This document shows positions 16,169 through 24,805 of a stretch of DNA of 49,587 bases, piece by piece (the stretch's first letter is position 1; every line of letters starts with the position of its first letter). The position numbers were made by a program, and so were the translations under genes. Origin of the DNA: Paralimibaculum aggregatum (GTDB lineage Bacteria; Pseudomonadota; Alphaproteobacteria; Rhodobacterales; Rhodobacteraceae); contig NZ_BSYI01000042.1 of NCBI RefSeq assembly GCF_030270585.1, forward strand, positions 1 to 49,587, given 5' to 3'. A model generated the notes under the pieces. It was not told the DNA's origin. It searched no databases and saw nothing but the letters and a program-made list of their open reading frames with translations.

Positions 16169-16639
16169 TCAGCCGGCCGGGCGGGTCGTGCGGCCCGGCG
16201 GCAGCGGGTCGGCCGGCATGAAGGCGGCACGCGACAGCAGATCGACCAGGCGCCGGTCCGGCAGGCCGAGGGCGGCGAGCGCGCGGTGCTCCTCGCGCTC
16301 CACCACCACCTCGATGCCCGGCACCGTGCTGGCCAGGGCCCGGTACCTGCACGACATGGCATAGGCGAGATCCCCCGGTGCCCAGAGCACCGTCGGCGTG
16401 CCGGCCCCGGCGCCGGGGAACTGCCGGTTGACCTCGTCGAGAAGGTTGCGCAGGTCGTCGAGGCTGGTGTCGATCGCGGTCATGGTGGACTGGTCGATCA
16501 GCTCGGCCCGGCCCGGGCGGTAGTTGCGGTCGGCGCGGTAGTGCCGGAAGGTCGCGAGATAGTCCTGCAATGCCAGCCTGCCGCTGTGCCGTGCATAGAC
16601 GAGATCGAGTTCCGTCGAGATCCAATAGGCGATCGGCAT
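16169..16639 (-). CDS. Hypothetical protein, STAS/SpoIIAA-like
   Basis: A 156-residue cytoplasmic protein with no membrane segment. The opening IAYWISTELDLVYARHSGRLALQDYLATFRHYRADRNYRPGRAELIDQSTMTAIDTSLDDLRNLL has the strand-helix-strand order of a STAS/SpoIIAA-like domain: short beta hairpin, helix, then a strand ending in D and a helix. Motif support is only moderate. It is antisense to the surrounding ccm genes, lying between phzF and ccmF, with its own ATG near 16639. Codon use is like the neighbours, which favours a real gene. Function unknown. Confidence 0.65.
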   Translation of the reverse strand: MPIAYWISTELDLVYARHSGRLALQDYLATFRHYRADRNYRPGRAELIDQSTMTAIDTSLDDLRNLLDEVNRQFPGAGAGTPTVLWAPGDLAYAMSCRYRALASTVPGIEVVVEREEHRALAALGLPDRRLVDLLSRAAFMPADPLPPGRTTRPAG

Positions 16640-16812
16640 GAAATGAGATGTCCCGGACCAATGGCACCCTGCAGCGCGCGCGAGATGATTAGCATGACCC
16701 GCGCCGCCCTGTGGCGGGGAATCTGCGCGGGCGATGCCGCCGGGCCGGCCGGCGCCCGGTGCCGGCCCCGGGCCATGCCGGGCGCCCCGAAACTGCTGAC
16801 GCGGAGGGCCGC

Positions 16813-18861
16813 ATGATCGTCGAGCTCGGGCATTTCGCCCTCACCCTCGCGCTCGCCGTGGCGCTGTTCCAGGCGGCGGTCCCGCTCTATGGCGCGGGCC
16901 GCGGCTGGGTCGACTGGATGCGCGCCGCGGCGCCGGCGGCGCTGGTGCAGTTCCTGCTGGTCGGCATCGCCTTCGCGGCGCTGACCCATGCCTTCGTCAC
17001 CTCGGACTTCTCGCTGCGCATCGTCTACGAGAACTCCCATTCGCTGAAGCCGGCGCTCTACAAGTTCACCGGGACCTGGGGCAACCACGAGGGCTCGATG
17101 CTGCTCTGGGTGCTGATCCTGGCGCTGTTCGGCGGGCTGGTGGCGGCCTTCGGGCGGCGCCTGCCGCTGGGGCTCAAGGCGCGGACGCTGAGCGTGCAGG
17201 CGATGATCGCGGTGGCCTTCCTGGCCTTCACGATCTTCACCTCCAACCCCTTCGAGCGGCTGCCGCAGATCCCGCTGAACGGGCGCGACCTCAACCCGCT
17301 CCTGCAGGATATCGGCCTCGCGATCCATCCGCCGTTCCTCTATCTCGGCTATGTCGGGCTCTCGATGGCCTTCTCCTTCGCCGTGGCGGCGCTGATCGAG
17401 GGGCGGGTGGACGCGACCTGGGCGCGCTGGGTGCGGCCCTGGACGCTGGCCGCCTGGGTGGCGCTGACCTTCGGCATCGCGCTCGGCAGCTACTGGGCCT
17501 ATTACGAGCTCGGCTGGGGCGGCTGGTGGTTCTGGGACCCGGTGGAGAACGCCTCCTTCATGCCCTGGCTGCTGGCCACCGCGCTGCTGCATTCGGCGAT
17601 CGTGGTGGAGAAGCGGTCCTCGCTCAAGGTCTGGACCATCCTGCTCGCGATCCTCGCCTTCTCGCTCTCGCTGATCGGCACCTTCCTGGTGCGCTCCGGC
17701 GTCATCACCTCGGTGCATGCCTTCGCCAACGACCCGGACCGGGGCGTCTTCATCCTCGGCATCCTCGGGGTGGCGATCATCGGTTCGCTGACGCTGTTCG
17801 CGATCCGCGCGCCGGCGATGCGCTCGGAGGGGGTGTTCCAGCCGGTCTCGCGCGAGGCCGCGCTGGTGTTCAACAACCTCGTGCTCGCGGTCGCCTGCGC
17901 GGTGGTCTTCGTCGGCACTCTGGGGCCGCTGTTCCGCGAGTTCATCGACGGCGAGAAGATCTCCGTCGGCGCGCCGTTCTACGAGCTGGCCTTCACGCCC
18001 TTCATGGTGATCCTGCTGCTGGCGCTGCCGGTGGGGGCGATGCTGGCCTGGAAGCGGGCCTCGCTCGGCGCGGTGCTGGCGCGGCTCTGGTGGGCCGGCG
18101 CGGCGGCGCTGGCCATCGGCGGCGCGGTCTGGGCGCTGCAGGAGGGCGGCGCGCTGCTCGCGCCGGTGGGCATCGCGCTGGCGGCCTGGCTGATCCTCGG
18201 CGCGCTGACCGAGCTCTGGGAGCGCGGCGGTTTCGCCCGCACCGGGTTCGGCGGCGGGCTGCGGCGCCTCGCCGGGCTGCCGCGGGCCGACTGGGGCAAG
18301 TGGATCGCCCATGCCGGGCTCGCGCTCTCGGCCATGGGCATCGCCGCGCTCACCGCCTGGGAGACCGAGGACATCCGCCTCGCCAAGCCGGGCGACCGCA
18401 TCCCCATCGGCCCCTACGTGCTGGAATTCGCGGGCGTGGAGAGCCTGCCGCTCGGCGCGCCCTTCGCCATCGGGCAGTGCGGCAACGAGGGTGAGCGGGC
18501 CTTCAAGGGCACGGAGGCGCGCAATTTCCGCACCGAGATGGGCCGCTTCCGGCTGATGGACGGCGACACCCAGGTGGCGCTGATGTGCCCGGAGAAGCGC
18601 GACTATCCGGTGCAGCGCATGCCCACCACCGAGGCGGCGATCGATTCGACCCTGGCGCGCGACGTCTATGTCGTGCTGGGCGACCGGCAGACCGATGGCG
18701 AGAGCTGGGCGGTGCGCTCCTATCACAAGCCGCTGGCGGCCTGGATCTGGCTCGGCTGCCTGGTGATGGGCGCCGGCGGGCTGATGAGCCTCTCCGACCG
18801 GCGCTTTCGCGTGGGCACCGTCGCCGGGCGGCCGCGCGGCAAGGCGGTGGCGGCGGAATGA
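16813..18861 (+). CDS. ccmF: Cytochrome c maturation heme lyase subunit CcmF
   Basis: A 682-residue inner-membrane protein with about 15 helices. The family signatures are WGNHEGSMLLWVLI (near residue 95) and the tryptophan-rich WWFWDPVENASFMPWL (about 237-252), with histidines such as IHPPFLYLGYVG and FLVRSGVITSVHAF that ligate heme. A large periplasmic loop lies before the last helix. CcmF with CcmH attaches heme to apocytochrome c. ATG at 16813 follows GCGGAGGG; the frame upstream lacks conservation. Its last bases overlap the ccmH start. Confidence 0.96.
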   Translation: MIVELGHFALTLALAVALFQAAVPLYGAGRGWVDWMRAAAPAALVQFLLVGIAFAALTHAFVTSDFSLRIVYENSHSLKPALYKFTGTWGNHEGSMLLWVLILALFGGLVAAFGRRLPLGLKARTLSVQAMIAVAFLAFTIFTSNPFERLPQIPLNGRDLNPLLQDIGLAIHPPFLYLGYVGLSMAFSFAVAALIEGRVDATWARWVRPWTLAAWVALTFGIALGSYWAYYELGWGGWWFWDPVENASFMPWLLATALLHSAIVVEKRSSLKVWTILLAILAFSLSLIGTFLVRSGVITSVHAFANDPDRGVFILGILGVAIIGSLTLFAIRAPAMRSEGVFQPVSREAALVFNNLVLAVACAVVFVGTLGPLFREFIDGEKISVGAPFYELAFTPFMVILLLALPVGAMLAWKRASLGAVLARLWWAGAAALAIGGAVWALQEGGALLAPVGIALAAWLILGALTELWERGGFARTGFGGGLRRLAGLPRADWGKWIAHAGLALSAMGIAALTAWETEDIRLAKPGDRIPIGPYVLEFAGVESLPLGAPFAIGQCGNEGERAFKGTEARNFRTEMGRFRLMDGDTQVALMCPEKRDYPVQRMPTTEAAIDSTLARDVYVVLGDRQTDGESWAVRSYHKPLAAWIWLGCLVMGAGGLMSLSDRRFRVGTVAGRPRGKAVAAE

Positions 18862-19325
18862 TGCGCGTCGCCCTGCTTCTCCTGCTCGCCCTGGCCGGCC
18901 CCGCCGCCGCGGTGCAGCCCGACGAGATCCTCGCCGATCCGGCGCTCGAGGCGCGGGCGCGGGAGCTCTCGAAGGAGATCCGCTGCCTCGTCTGCCGCAA
19001 CGAATCGATCGACGACAGCAATGCCGACCTGGCGCGCGACCTGCGCATCCTCGTGCGCGAGCGCGTCGCCGCCGGCGACAGCGATGCCGAGGTGCTGCAG
19101 TTCCTCGTCGACCGCTATGGCGAGTTCGTGCTGCTGAAGCCGCGGCTCTCGGCCGGCAACGCGGTGCTCTGGCTGGCCGGGCCGGCGCTGTTCCTCGGCG
19201 GCGGGCTGGCGGCGGTGCTGTTCCTGCGCCGCCGGCGCCGCGCCGCCGCGCCGGCCGAGGCGCCGCTCTCGGCCGAGGAGGAGGCGGCGCTTCGCGAGAT
19301 CCTCGGCGAGGACCGGCAGGGCTGA
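18858..19325 (+). CDS. ccmH: Cytochrome c maturation thiol oxidoreductase CcmH
   Basis: A 155-residue CcmH (CycL type, without the TPR domain). A signal peptide (1-18, ending AAA) is followed by the redox motif RCLVCRNES with Cys43 and Cys46, the three-helix domain NADLARDLRILVRERVAAGDSDAEVLQFLVDRYGEFVLLKP, then one membrane helix (about 98-118). It reduces apocytochrome CXXCH cysteines. The start is ATG at 18858 or the adjacent ATG at 18861, both overlapping the ccmF stop. The TPR partner, CcmI, is encoded separately at 24802-26043. A 14-base palindrome follows directly (19326-19339). Confidence 0.95.
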   Translation: MMRVALLLLLALAGPAAAVQPDEILADPALEARARELSKEIRCLVCRNESIDDSNADLARDLRILVRERVAAGDSDAEVLQFLVDRYGEFVLLKPRLSAGNAVLWLAGPALFLGGGLAAVLFLRRRRRAAAPAEAPLSAEEEAALREILGEDRQG

Positions 19326-19424
19326 GCCGGCGCGCCGGCGCAGGCTGCGCGAGGGGGCTGCGGGCGGCCGGCGCCCGTGCTAAGCTCGCGCCGACAGATT
19401 CCGGCCCAAGCCACGGAGATGCCG

Positions 19425-20270
19425 ATGTTCCTGCGCCCCGTGCGTTCCCCCCGCCCGCGTTTGCCCGTCCGCCTTCCTGTCCGCCTTCCCGTGCTCGCGA
19501 GCGTCCTTGTCGCGGCGGTCTGCTTGGTCGTCGCGCTGCCCGCGATGGCCGGGCCCGGCAGCAGCGGCACCCGCGAGGACCATCTGCGCATCTGCCAGGA
19601 GGCGCTGGCCGAGCAGTATGGCGCCGTCGAGTTCGGCGAGGCGCTCGACCGGCGCCGCCGCGGCAACAACTGGGTGCGCCAGCACGCCACCACGGCGGAT
19701 GGCCGCAAGGTCTATTTCCGCTGCCAGATCCGCTATGGCTCGCTGCGCGGGGTCAAGAGCTATGACGGCGGTGACTGGGTGCCCGCCGCCGAGGTGCCGA
19801 AGCCCGAGCCGGAGACGCCGCCCGAGGCGGCCGAGACCGGCGGCGCGCAGCAGGCCGAGATCGATCCCGCCGCCGGGGAGGACCCGCCGGAGAGCGCCGA
19901 GGCGCTGCCCGAGCCCGAGCCCGATCCGCAGGGCGCGCCGCTGCCGGAGGTCAACCGCCCGCCGGAGGAGGGTTCGGCCGAGGCCGAGGGCGCGACCACA
20001 GAGGAGAGCACAGAGGATAGCGCCGGGGAGAGCGCCGAGGGCGCCGCCGACGGGGCCGGCCCGGCGCCGCAGGCCGGCGCGGAGGGCGAGACCGACGGGG
20101 CCGGCGAGGGCGATGGCGGCCTCGGGCTGGCCCAGCCCAAGCGCTACCGCGTCGGCATCGGCGAGGGCTATGCCGCGGCCGAGGGCGTCACCTGCCACCG
20201 CAAGGTGCAGGAATGCTACGACACCCATGGCCGGATCGACCCGGAAGTCACGGCGAAGGAATTCCCCTGA
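19425..20270 (+). CDS. Secreted acidic low-complexity protein, function unknown
   Basis: A 281-residue protein with an arginine/proline-rich N-terminus and a long signal sequence ending near residue 43 (VVALPAMAG). The middle (about 130-225) is a Pro/Glu/Ala-rich linker (PEPEPDPQGAP, EEGSAEAEGATTEEST). Two small folded-looking parts flank it: an N-terminal one with HLRICQEALAEQYGA and KVYFRCQIRYGSLRGVKSYDGGDW, and a C-terminal one with VTCHRKVQECYDTHGRIDPE; each contains two cysteines that may pair. No family was recognised. The ATG at 19425 is six bases after GGAG. An equally long open frame on the other strand is a shadow. Confidence 0.65.
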   Translation: MFLRPVRSPRPRLPVRLPVRLPVLASVLVAAVCLVVALPAMAGPGSSGTREDHLRICQEALAEQYGAVEFGEALDRRRRGNNWVRQHATTADGRKVYFRCQIRYGSLRGVKSYDGGDWVPAAEVPKPEPETPPEAAETGGAQQAEIDPAAGEDPPESAEALPEPEPDPQGAPLPEVNRPPEEGSAEAEGATTEESTEDSAGESAEGAADGAGPAPQAGAEGETDGAGEGDGGLGLAQPKRYRVGIGEGYAAAEGVTCHRKVQECYDTHGRIDPEVTAKEFP

Positions 20271-20316
20271 CACCGGGTGCCCGCGGGGGGTGGACGGGGG
20301 CGTCCGGGCTTTCTAG

Positions 20317-21390
20317 ATGACGCCCATGTCCGCACCCGCACCCATTCCCGCCGGCCGGCCCGTGCCGCTGGCCCGCGCGCGCCGTCTCTCCGTCGCCCCG
20401 ATGATGGAGTGGACCGACCGGCACTGCCGCATGTTCCACCGGCAGTTCTCGGCCCATGCGCTGCTCTATACCGAGATGGTCACCGCCTCGGGCCTCGTGC
20501 TCGGCGGCGCCGACTGGCTGCTGGCGCATGATCCGCGGGAGCATCCGCTGGCGCTGCAGCTCGGCGGCTCGGAGCCGGAGATGCTCGCCCGCGCGGTGGA
20601 GATGGCGCTGCCCTTCGGCTTTGCCGAGATCAACCTCAATGTCGGCTGCCCGTCCGACCGGGTGCAGTCCGGCGCCTTCGGGGCCTGCCTGATGCGCGAG
20701 CCGGCGCTGGTGGCGGACTGCGCGCGCGCGATGATCGCCGCGGCCGGCGCGGCCGGCCCCGAGATCACCGTGAAATGCCGCATCGGGGTGGACGAGCAGG
20801 ACCCCGCGCAGGTGCTGCCGGATTTCGTCGACACCGTGGCGGCGGCCGGGGTGCGGGTCTTTGCCGTGCATGCCCGCAAGGCCTGGCTGAAGGGGCTGAG
20901 CCCGAAGGAGAACCGCAGCGTGCCGCCGCTCGACTACGCGCTGGTGGCGCGGCTGAAGGCGTCGCGGCCGGAGCTCACCGTGCTGCTCAACGGCGGCATC
21001 GCCAGCCTTGCCGAGGCAGAGGCGCATTGCGCGCGGTTCGACGGGGCGATGGTCGGCCGCGCCGCCTATCACGACCCGGCGGGCATCCTCGCCGGGGCGG
21101 ATGCGCTGATCACGGGCCGCACGATCGCCCCGGTCGCGCCGGAGGACGCGGTGCGCGGCATGCTGCCCCATATCGAGGCGGAGCTGGCCCGCGGCGCCCG
21201 GCTCAACCAGATCGCCCGGCACATGCTCGGCGCCTTTGCCGGGCGGCCGGGGGCGCGGGCCTGGCGGCGGCACCTCTCCGAGCAGGCGACGCGCCCCGGT
21301 GCCGGGCCGGAGGTGGTGGAGGCGGCGCTCGCCCATCTCGCCCCGGTGCAGGCTCCCGTGCAGGCTGCGACGCAGGCGGCGGCGGAGTAG
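20317..21390 (+). CDS. dusA: tRNA-dihydrouridine(20/20a) synthase
   Basis: A 357-residue flavin-dependent tRNA dihydrouridine synthase. SVAPMMEWTDRHCR (25-38) is the FMN-binding start, the catalytic Cys111 lies in NLNVGCPSDRVQSGAFGACLM, and HARKAWLKGLSPKENR (about 187-202) with LNGGI are subfamily features of DusA, which modifies U20/U20a of the D-loop. GAMVGRAAYHDP is the phosphate-binding end. ATG at 20317 or 20326 are both possible and neither has a clear ribosome site. The C-terminus converges on the oxygenase gene, with only five bases between stops. Confidence 0.94.
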   Translation: MTPMSAPAPIPAGRPVPLARARRLSVAPMMEWTDRHCRMFHRQFSAHALLYTEMVTASGLVLGGADWLLAHDPREHPLALQLGGSEPEMLARAVEMALPFGFAEINLNVGCPSDRVQSGAFGACLMREPALVADCARAMIAAAGAAGPEITVKCRIGVDEQDPAQVLPDFVDTVAAAGVRVFAVHARKAWLKGLSPKENRSVPPLDYALVARLKASRPELTVLLNGGIASLAEAEAHCARFDGAMVGRAAYHDPAGILAGADALITGRTIAPVAPEDAVRGMLPHIEAELARGARLNQIARHMLGAFAGRPGARAWRRHLSEQATRPGAGPEVVEAALAHLAPVQAPVQAATQAAAE

Positions 21391-21395
21391 CCCGC

Positions 21396-22100
21396 TCAGG
21401 CGGCATCGTGGAAGATGATGCCGAGCGTTGTCCGCTGCCCTGCCGTCACCTCGCTGACCCCGTGGCGGAGCGTGCTTGCGCTCCAGCCCCGCGCGGTACG
21501 CCGCGGCTTGCGGGCGGTGGCGAAGACCACGGCATGGCCCCGGGCCGGCTGGCGCACCGTGACGCGGGACTGCAGCCGCGGCCGGTTCTCCACCACCGCG
21601 AAGGCGCCGCCCGCGAAATCCTCCGGCCGCGACAGCATCACCACCGCCTGCAGCGGGAAGGCGACGGCGCCATAGAGGTCGCGGTGCAGGCAGTTGTAGT
21701 CCCCCGGGCCATAGCGCAGCAGCAGCGGCGTCGGCCGGTCCTGCCCGGCGGCGCGGCAGGCGCGGGTCAGCGCCTCGAGGCTCGGCGGCGGCGGCGCATC
21801 GCCGAGGCGGGCGGCCCAGTCGGCGGCGATGCGCGCGAGCGGCGGGTAGAGCGCCTGGCGCAGGGCCGCGACCGGCTCCGGCAGCGGCTCGGCGAAATAC
21901 TTGTAGACCCCGCGGCCGAAGCCGTGGCGGGCCATGTCGATGCGGGCGCGGAAATGGCGCTCGTCGTCGAACACAGCGGCGAGGGCGGCGCAGTTCTCCG
22001 GCGCGAGCACCGGGCCGATCTCCGCGGCGCCGGTCTCGTCGAGATCGCTGCGGGCGCGATCCCAGTCGATCGCGGCGAGCGGGGCGGTCTGGTCGTCCAT
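21396..22100 (-). CDS. 2-oxoglutarate/Fe(II)-dependent oxygenase
   Basis: A 234-residue soluble double-stranded beta-helix protein. Metal ligands are apparent: His139 and Asp141 in CLHRDLYGAV, His213 in TLRHGVSEV, with Arg223 in QRTTLGIIFHDA as the 2-oxoglutarate carboxylate anchor. It belongs to the prolyl-4-hydroxylase-like 2OG-FeII_Oxy group with no recognised substrate; similar bacterial proteins are annotated only by fold. ATG at 22100 is six bases after GAGGAGG; a GTG directly upstream is less likely. The gene is divergent from another predicted oxygenase gene 114 bases away. Confidence 0.85.
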   Translation of the reverse strand: MDDQTAPLAAIDWDRARSDLDETGAAEIGPVLAPENCAALAAVFDDERHFRARIDMARHGFGRGVYKYFAEPLPEPVAALRQALYPPLARIAADWAARLGDAPPPPSLEALTRACRAAGQDRPTPLLLRYGPGDYNCLHRDLYGAVAFPLQAVVMLSRPEDFAGGAFAVVENRPRLQSRVTVRQPARGHAVVFATARKPRRTARGWSASTLRHGVSEVTAGQRTTLGIIFHDAA

Positions 22101-22214
22101 CACGGGCCTCCTCGGATGCTCTCCCGAGGGTTAGCGCCGGGCGCCCGGCGCGGCGACCCGGATCCTGCGGCGGCGGCCTTGCCGCGCCGGGGGCGGCGCC
22201 TCATAGTCCCGCCC

Positions 22215-23051
22215 ATGAGCCAGGCCGACACGCTCCCCTCCGCGCCCTTCGGGGCCCATGCCCGCGCGTTCTTCACCCGCGGCTGGACCGTGTTCGAGCC
22301 GGACCCGGAGATCGCCGCCTGGGTCGCCGCCGCGGCAGGGCCCGCCGCCCGCATCGCCGCCGACCCGGCGGCCCGCGCCGCCTGGCTGCGCTGCGGCGGC
22401 ACCTGGTTCGCCGGGGTCAACATCTTCCCCAACGGGCCGGATGGCGCGGTGCCGGGCGAGGGCGTGCCGCCGCTCTCCGGCGCGCCGCTGCGCTTCGTCG
22501 CCGAGGTGCTGGGGCTTGCCGGCTTCGCCTGGGACAGGGCGCAGATCTCGGTCTGCCATCCGGGCTATCCGCAGCCCTGGGAGGGCGAGAGCGAGGCCGC
22601 CTTCGGCTATCGCTTGCGGCGCGATGCCGCCCATGTCGACGGGCTGCTGCGCGACGCGGCGCGGCGCCGCACCCTCGGCGAGACCCATGGCTTCATCCTC
22701 GGCCTGCCGCTCGGCGAGAGCCATCCGCAGGCCGCGCCCTTCACCGTCTGGGAGGGCTCGCACGCGCTGATGCGCCAGGCGTTCCGCGCGCGGTTCGCCG
22801 GCATCGCGCCCGGGCGCTGGGCGGCGGAGGACATAACGGATGCCTATGTCGCGGCCAGGCGCGCGGTGTTCGAGCGCTGCCGGCGGGTGGAGATCCATGC
22901 CCGCCCCGGCCAGGCGGTGCTGACCCACCGGCTGGCGCTGCACGGCGTCGCGCCCTGGACGGCGCCGGAGGGCCCGCCCCGCGCCATCGCCTATTTCCGG
23001 CCCGACCCGTTCCCGGGCGCCGGGCCTCACTGGTGGCTGGAGAAGCCCTGA
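22215..23051 (+). CDS. Phytanoyl-CoA dioxygenase-like protein
   Basis: A 278-residue protein with features of the PhyH-type Fe(II)/2-oxoglutarate fold: His140-x-Asp142 in DAAHVDGLLRD and a distal histidine in LTHRLALHGVAPW (about 235-247), followed by RAIAYFRPD with the expected arginine. The middle part (THGFILGLPLGESHPQAAPFTVWEGSHALMRQAF) resembles the family's core strands and the WEGSH turn. Substrate unknown. The call rests on motif order; confidence is moderate. Its last 25 bases overlap the convergent aspartic protease gene. Confidence 0.72.
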   Translation: MSQADTLPSAPFGAHARAFFTRGWTVFEPDPEIAAWVAAAAGPAARIAADPAARAAWLRCGGTWFAGVNIFPNGPDGAVPGEGVPPLSGAPLRFVAEVLGLAGFAWDRAQISVCHPGYPQPWEGESEAAFGYRLRRDAAHVDGLLRDAARRRTLGETHGFILGLPLGESHPQAAPFTVWEGSHALMRQAFRARFAGIAPGRWAAEDITDAYVAARRAVFERCRRVEIHARPGQAVLTHRLALHGVAPWTAPEGPPRAIAYFRPDPFPGAGPHWWLEKP

Positions 23052-23809
23052 GGCGCCATCCGCGCGCGCGGCGTGACCGGGTCCTCGCCGGTCAGCACCC
23101 AGGCGCGCTCCTCGACCACGCCGTGGCGCAGGATCAGCCGGTCGCCGCGGAAGGTGGTCTCGGTCAGCCCCTCGATGAAGCTCATGCCGAGCAGCGGCGT
23201 CTCCAGCCGGCCGCGCCGGGTGACCGCCGCCTCGATGTCGCGCAGCACGATCGGCCCGACCTGCACCGTGGTCAGCCGCACCGGCGCGACGCGGGACTCG
23301 CCGTTGGCGGTGGAGACCCGCATCGAGAAGCTCAGCAGTTCGGGGTCGATGCCGAGGCTGGCGGCGCGCTCGAAGGGGATCAGCACCATCGAGGCGCCGG
23401 TATCGACCATCATGTTGAGCGGGCGGCCGTTGATCCGGGCATCGGCGCGGAAATGGCCGTCCCAGTTGCGGCGCAGCTCGACCTCGCCGGGGGCATGGGC
23501 GATCGCCAGGCTCGGCAGGAACTCGCCGCGCAGCCGGTTCCAGAGCTGGTCGGCCTCGCCGCGATAGGCCCAGGCGCCGGCGCCCGCCGCCAGGATGCCG
23601 GTGCAGGCCAGCCCGTTGACCAGCAGCCGCCGCCCGCCGCGCATCAGCACGCGCCCGATCAGGGTGCCGAGCAGCAGCCCCAGCAGGGCGAGCATGATGG
23701 CGATGCGCAGGAGGTCGTCCTCGGTGCGCAGGACCAGGACGTCGGGATTGCTCGCGACCAGCAAGCTCAGCACGACGGTGCCGATGATGACGAAGGGCCA
23801 GAAGAGCAT
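23027..23809 (-). CDS. TIGR02281 clan AA retropepsin-like aspartic protease
   Basis: A 260-residue protein with two to three N-terminal membrane helices (about 3-20, 34-52 and 63-80) and a periplasmic pepsin-like single-lobe domain. The catalytic motif is VDTGAS with Asp136, preceded by GHFRADARINGRPLNMM and followed by LGMSFIEGLTETTFRGDRLIL, the usual TIGR02281 end. It should work as a dimer, as retropepsins do; substrates in Rhodobacterales are unknown. It overlaps the upstream convergent gene by 25 bases at the 3' ends. The 184-base region upstream is A/T-richer than average and likely holds its promoter. Confidence 0.88.
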   Translation of the reverse strand: MLFWPFVIIGTVVLSLLVASNPDVLVLRTEDDLLRIAIMLALLGLLLGTLIGRVLMRGGRRLLVNGLACTGILAAGAGAWAYRGEADQLWNRLRGEFLPSLAIAHAPGEVELRRNWDGHFRADARINGRPLNMMVDTGASMVLIPFERAASLGIDPELLSFSMRVSTANGESRVAPVRLTTVQVGPIVLRDIEAAVTRRGRLETPLLGMSFIEGLTETTFRGDRLILRHGVVEERAWVLTGEDPVTPRARMAPQGFSSHQ

Positions 23810-23993
23810 CCGCCGTTTCCCGTTGCGTCAGTTAGCTGCCTGTGGACTGAGATTACCCGATGCGGAAGAGCGCAAGCCAGTCGAACCCGATGACAAAAAT
23901 TGCACGCGACATGAACAGTCTAGCACGGCTCACCCAGCAGGGATAGCTCCGGCTTTGCCTGACGTAGCGTCGTCCGGGCGCCGGGCGGGCGGC

Positions 23994-24314
23994 TCAGGCC
24001 GGGCGCGTCCGCTCGCCGCGGCGGCGCGCGGCCCCGCCCCGGCGGCCCCCCGGCGCCGGCTCGCGGCCGGGCAGCTCGGCGGTGATGCGGGCGCGCGCCT
24101 CGGCCCCCATCGAGGACCAGCGGGCGATCTCCTCGCCGCTGCGGGCGCAGCCGATGCAGAGCCGGGTCTCCGGGTGCAGCACGCAGACCTTCACGCAGGG
24201 CGAGTCGATCTCCTGGCGCCGCCAGACGGTGTCGCCCGCGGCGTTGCTGCCAGTGTCGCTGCCAGCGTTGCTGCCGGTGTTACTGCCAGTGTCGCGGCCG
24301 GTGTCGTCGGTCAA
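23994..24314 (-). CDS. DUF1289 zinc-ribbon-like protein
   Basis: A 106-residue protein. The DUF1289 core holds four cysteines, Cys40, Cys44, Cys53 and Cys56, in [33 protein letters not shown], likely a zinc or Fe-S site. The N-terminus is a simple repeat of the TGSN/AGSD type (residues 9-24, DNA 24240-24290), and the tail is arginine-rich. The start is a TTG that overlaps the ruvX stop (TTGA), placing it as the third gene of the ccmI-ruvX unit. Function unknown; the arrangement is common in this group of bacteria. Confidence 0.85.
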   Translation of the reverse strand: MTDDTGRDTGSNTGSNAGSDTGSNAAGDTVWRRQEIDSPCVKVCVLHPETRLCIGCARSGEEIARWSSMGAEARARITAELPGREPAPGGRRGGAARRRGERTRPA

Positions 24315-24805
24315 AGGCGCGGTCCTCCGAGGCAGGCGAGCCGGTCGAGGGCTCCCTGGAGAATGTACGCTGCCGCCAGCTTGTCGACGACCTCGGAGCG
24401 ACGCTTTCGCGACGAATCCGCCTCGATCAGCATGCGCTCGACCGCGACCGTGGAGAGCCGCTCGTCCCAGAACGCGATGGGCAGGCGCTGATGCGCCGCG
24501 AGATTGCGCGCGAAGGCGCGGGTGGCCTGCACCCGCGGGCCGTCGCTGCCGTCCATGTTGCGCGGCAGGCCGAGCACGTAGCCGGCGGCGCCGCGGGCGG
24601 CCGCCAGCTCGCCGAGCCGGGCGATGTCGGCCATCAGCTTGCCGCGCCTGATCGTCTCGAGCGGGCTCGCCGTCATGCGCAGCCCGTCCGAGGCGGCGAC
24701 GCCGATGGTCTTGGTGCCGAGATCGAGCCCGATCAGCGGGCCGCGGCCCTCGGCCAGCGCGGTCACGTCGTCATGGATCGGGGCGTTGCCGGGAGACTGG
24801 CTCAT
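24311..24805 (-). CDS. ruvX: Putative pre-16S rRNA nuclease / Holliday junction resolvase-like RuvX (YqgF)
   Basis: A 164-residue RNase H-fold protein. [16 protein letters not shown] (25-40) carries the first catalytic Asp; [18 protein letters not shown] and [15 protein letters not shown] supply the remaining conserved residues, and [19 protein letters not shown] the family C-terminus. E. coli YqgF matures the 16S rRNA 5' end. ATG at 24805 overlaps the ccmI stop (ATGA), and its own stop overlaps DUF1289, so the three are translationally coupled. Confidence 0.94.
   Translation of the reverse strand: MSQSPGNAPIHDDVTALAEGRGPLIGLDLGTKTIGVAASDGLRMTASPLETIRRGKLMADIARLGELAAARGAAGYVLGLPRNMDGSDGPRVQATRAFARNLAAHQRLPIAFWDERLSTVAVERMLIEADSSRKRRSEVVDKLAAAYILQGALDRLACLGGPRL

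Noticed and set aside
19380-20273. 297-codon minus-strand frame mirroring the acidic secreted protein
   Set aside because: Same length as the plus gene but no ribosome site or signal; the plus frame has a signal peptide, cysteines and a good start.
23860-23946. 28-codon open frame with ATG in the A/T-richer gap downstream of DUF1289
   Set aside because: No ribosome site before the ATG and no sign of conservation can be judged; more likely promoter DNA of the aspartic protease gene on the other strand.
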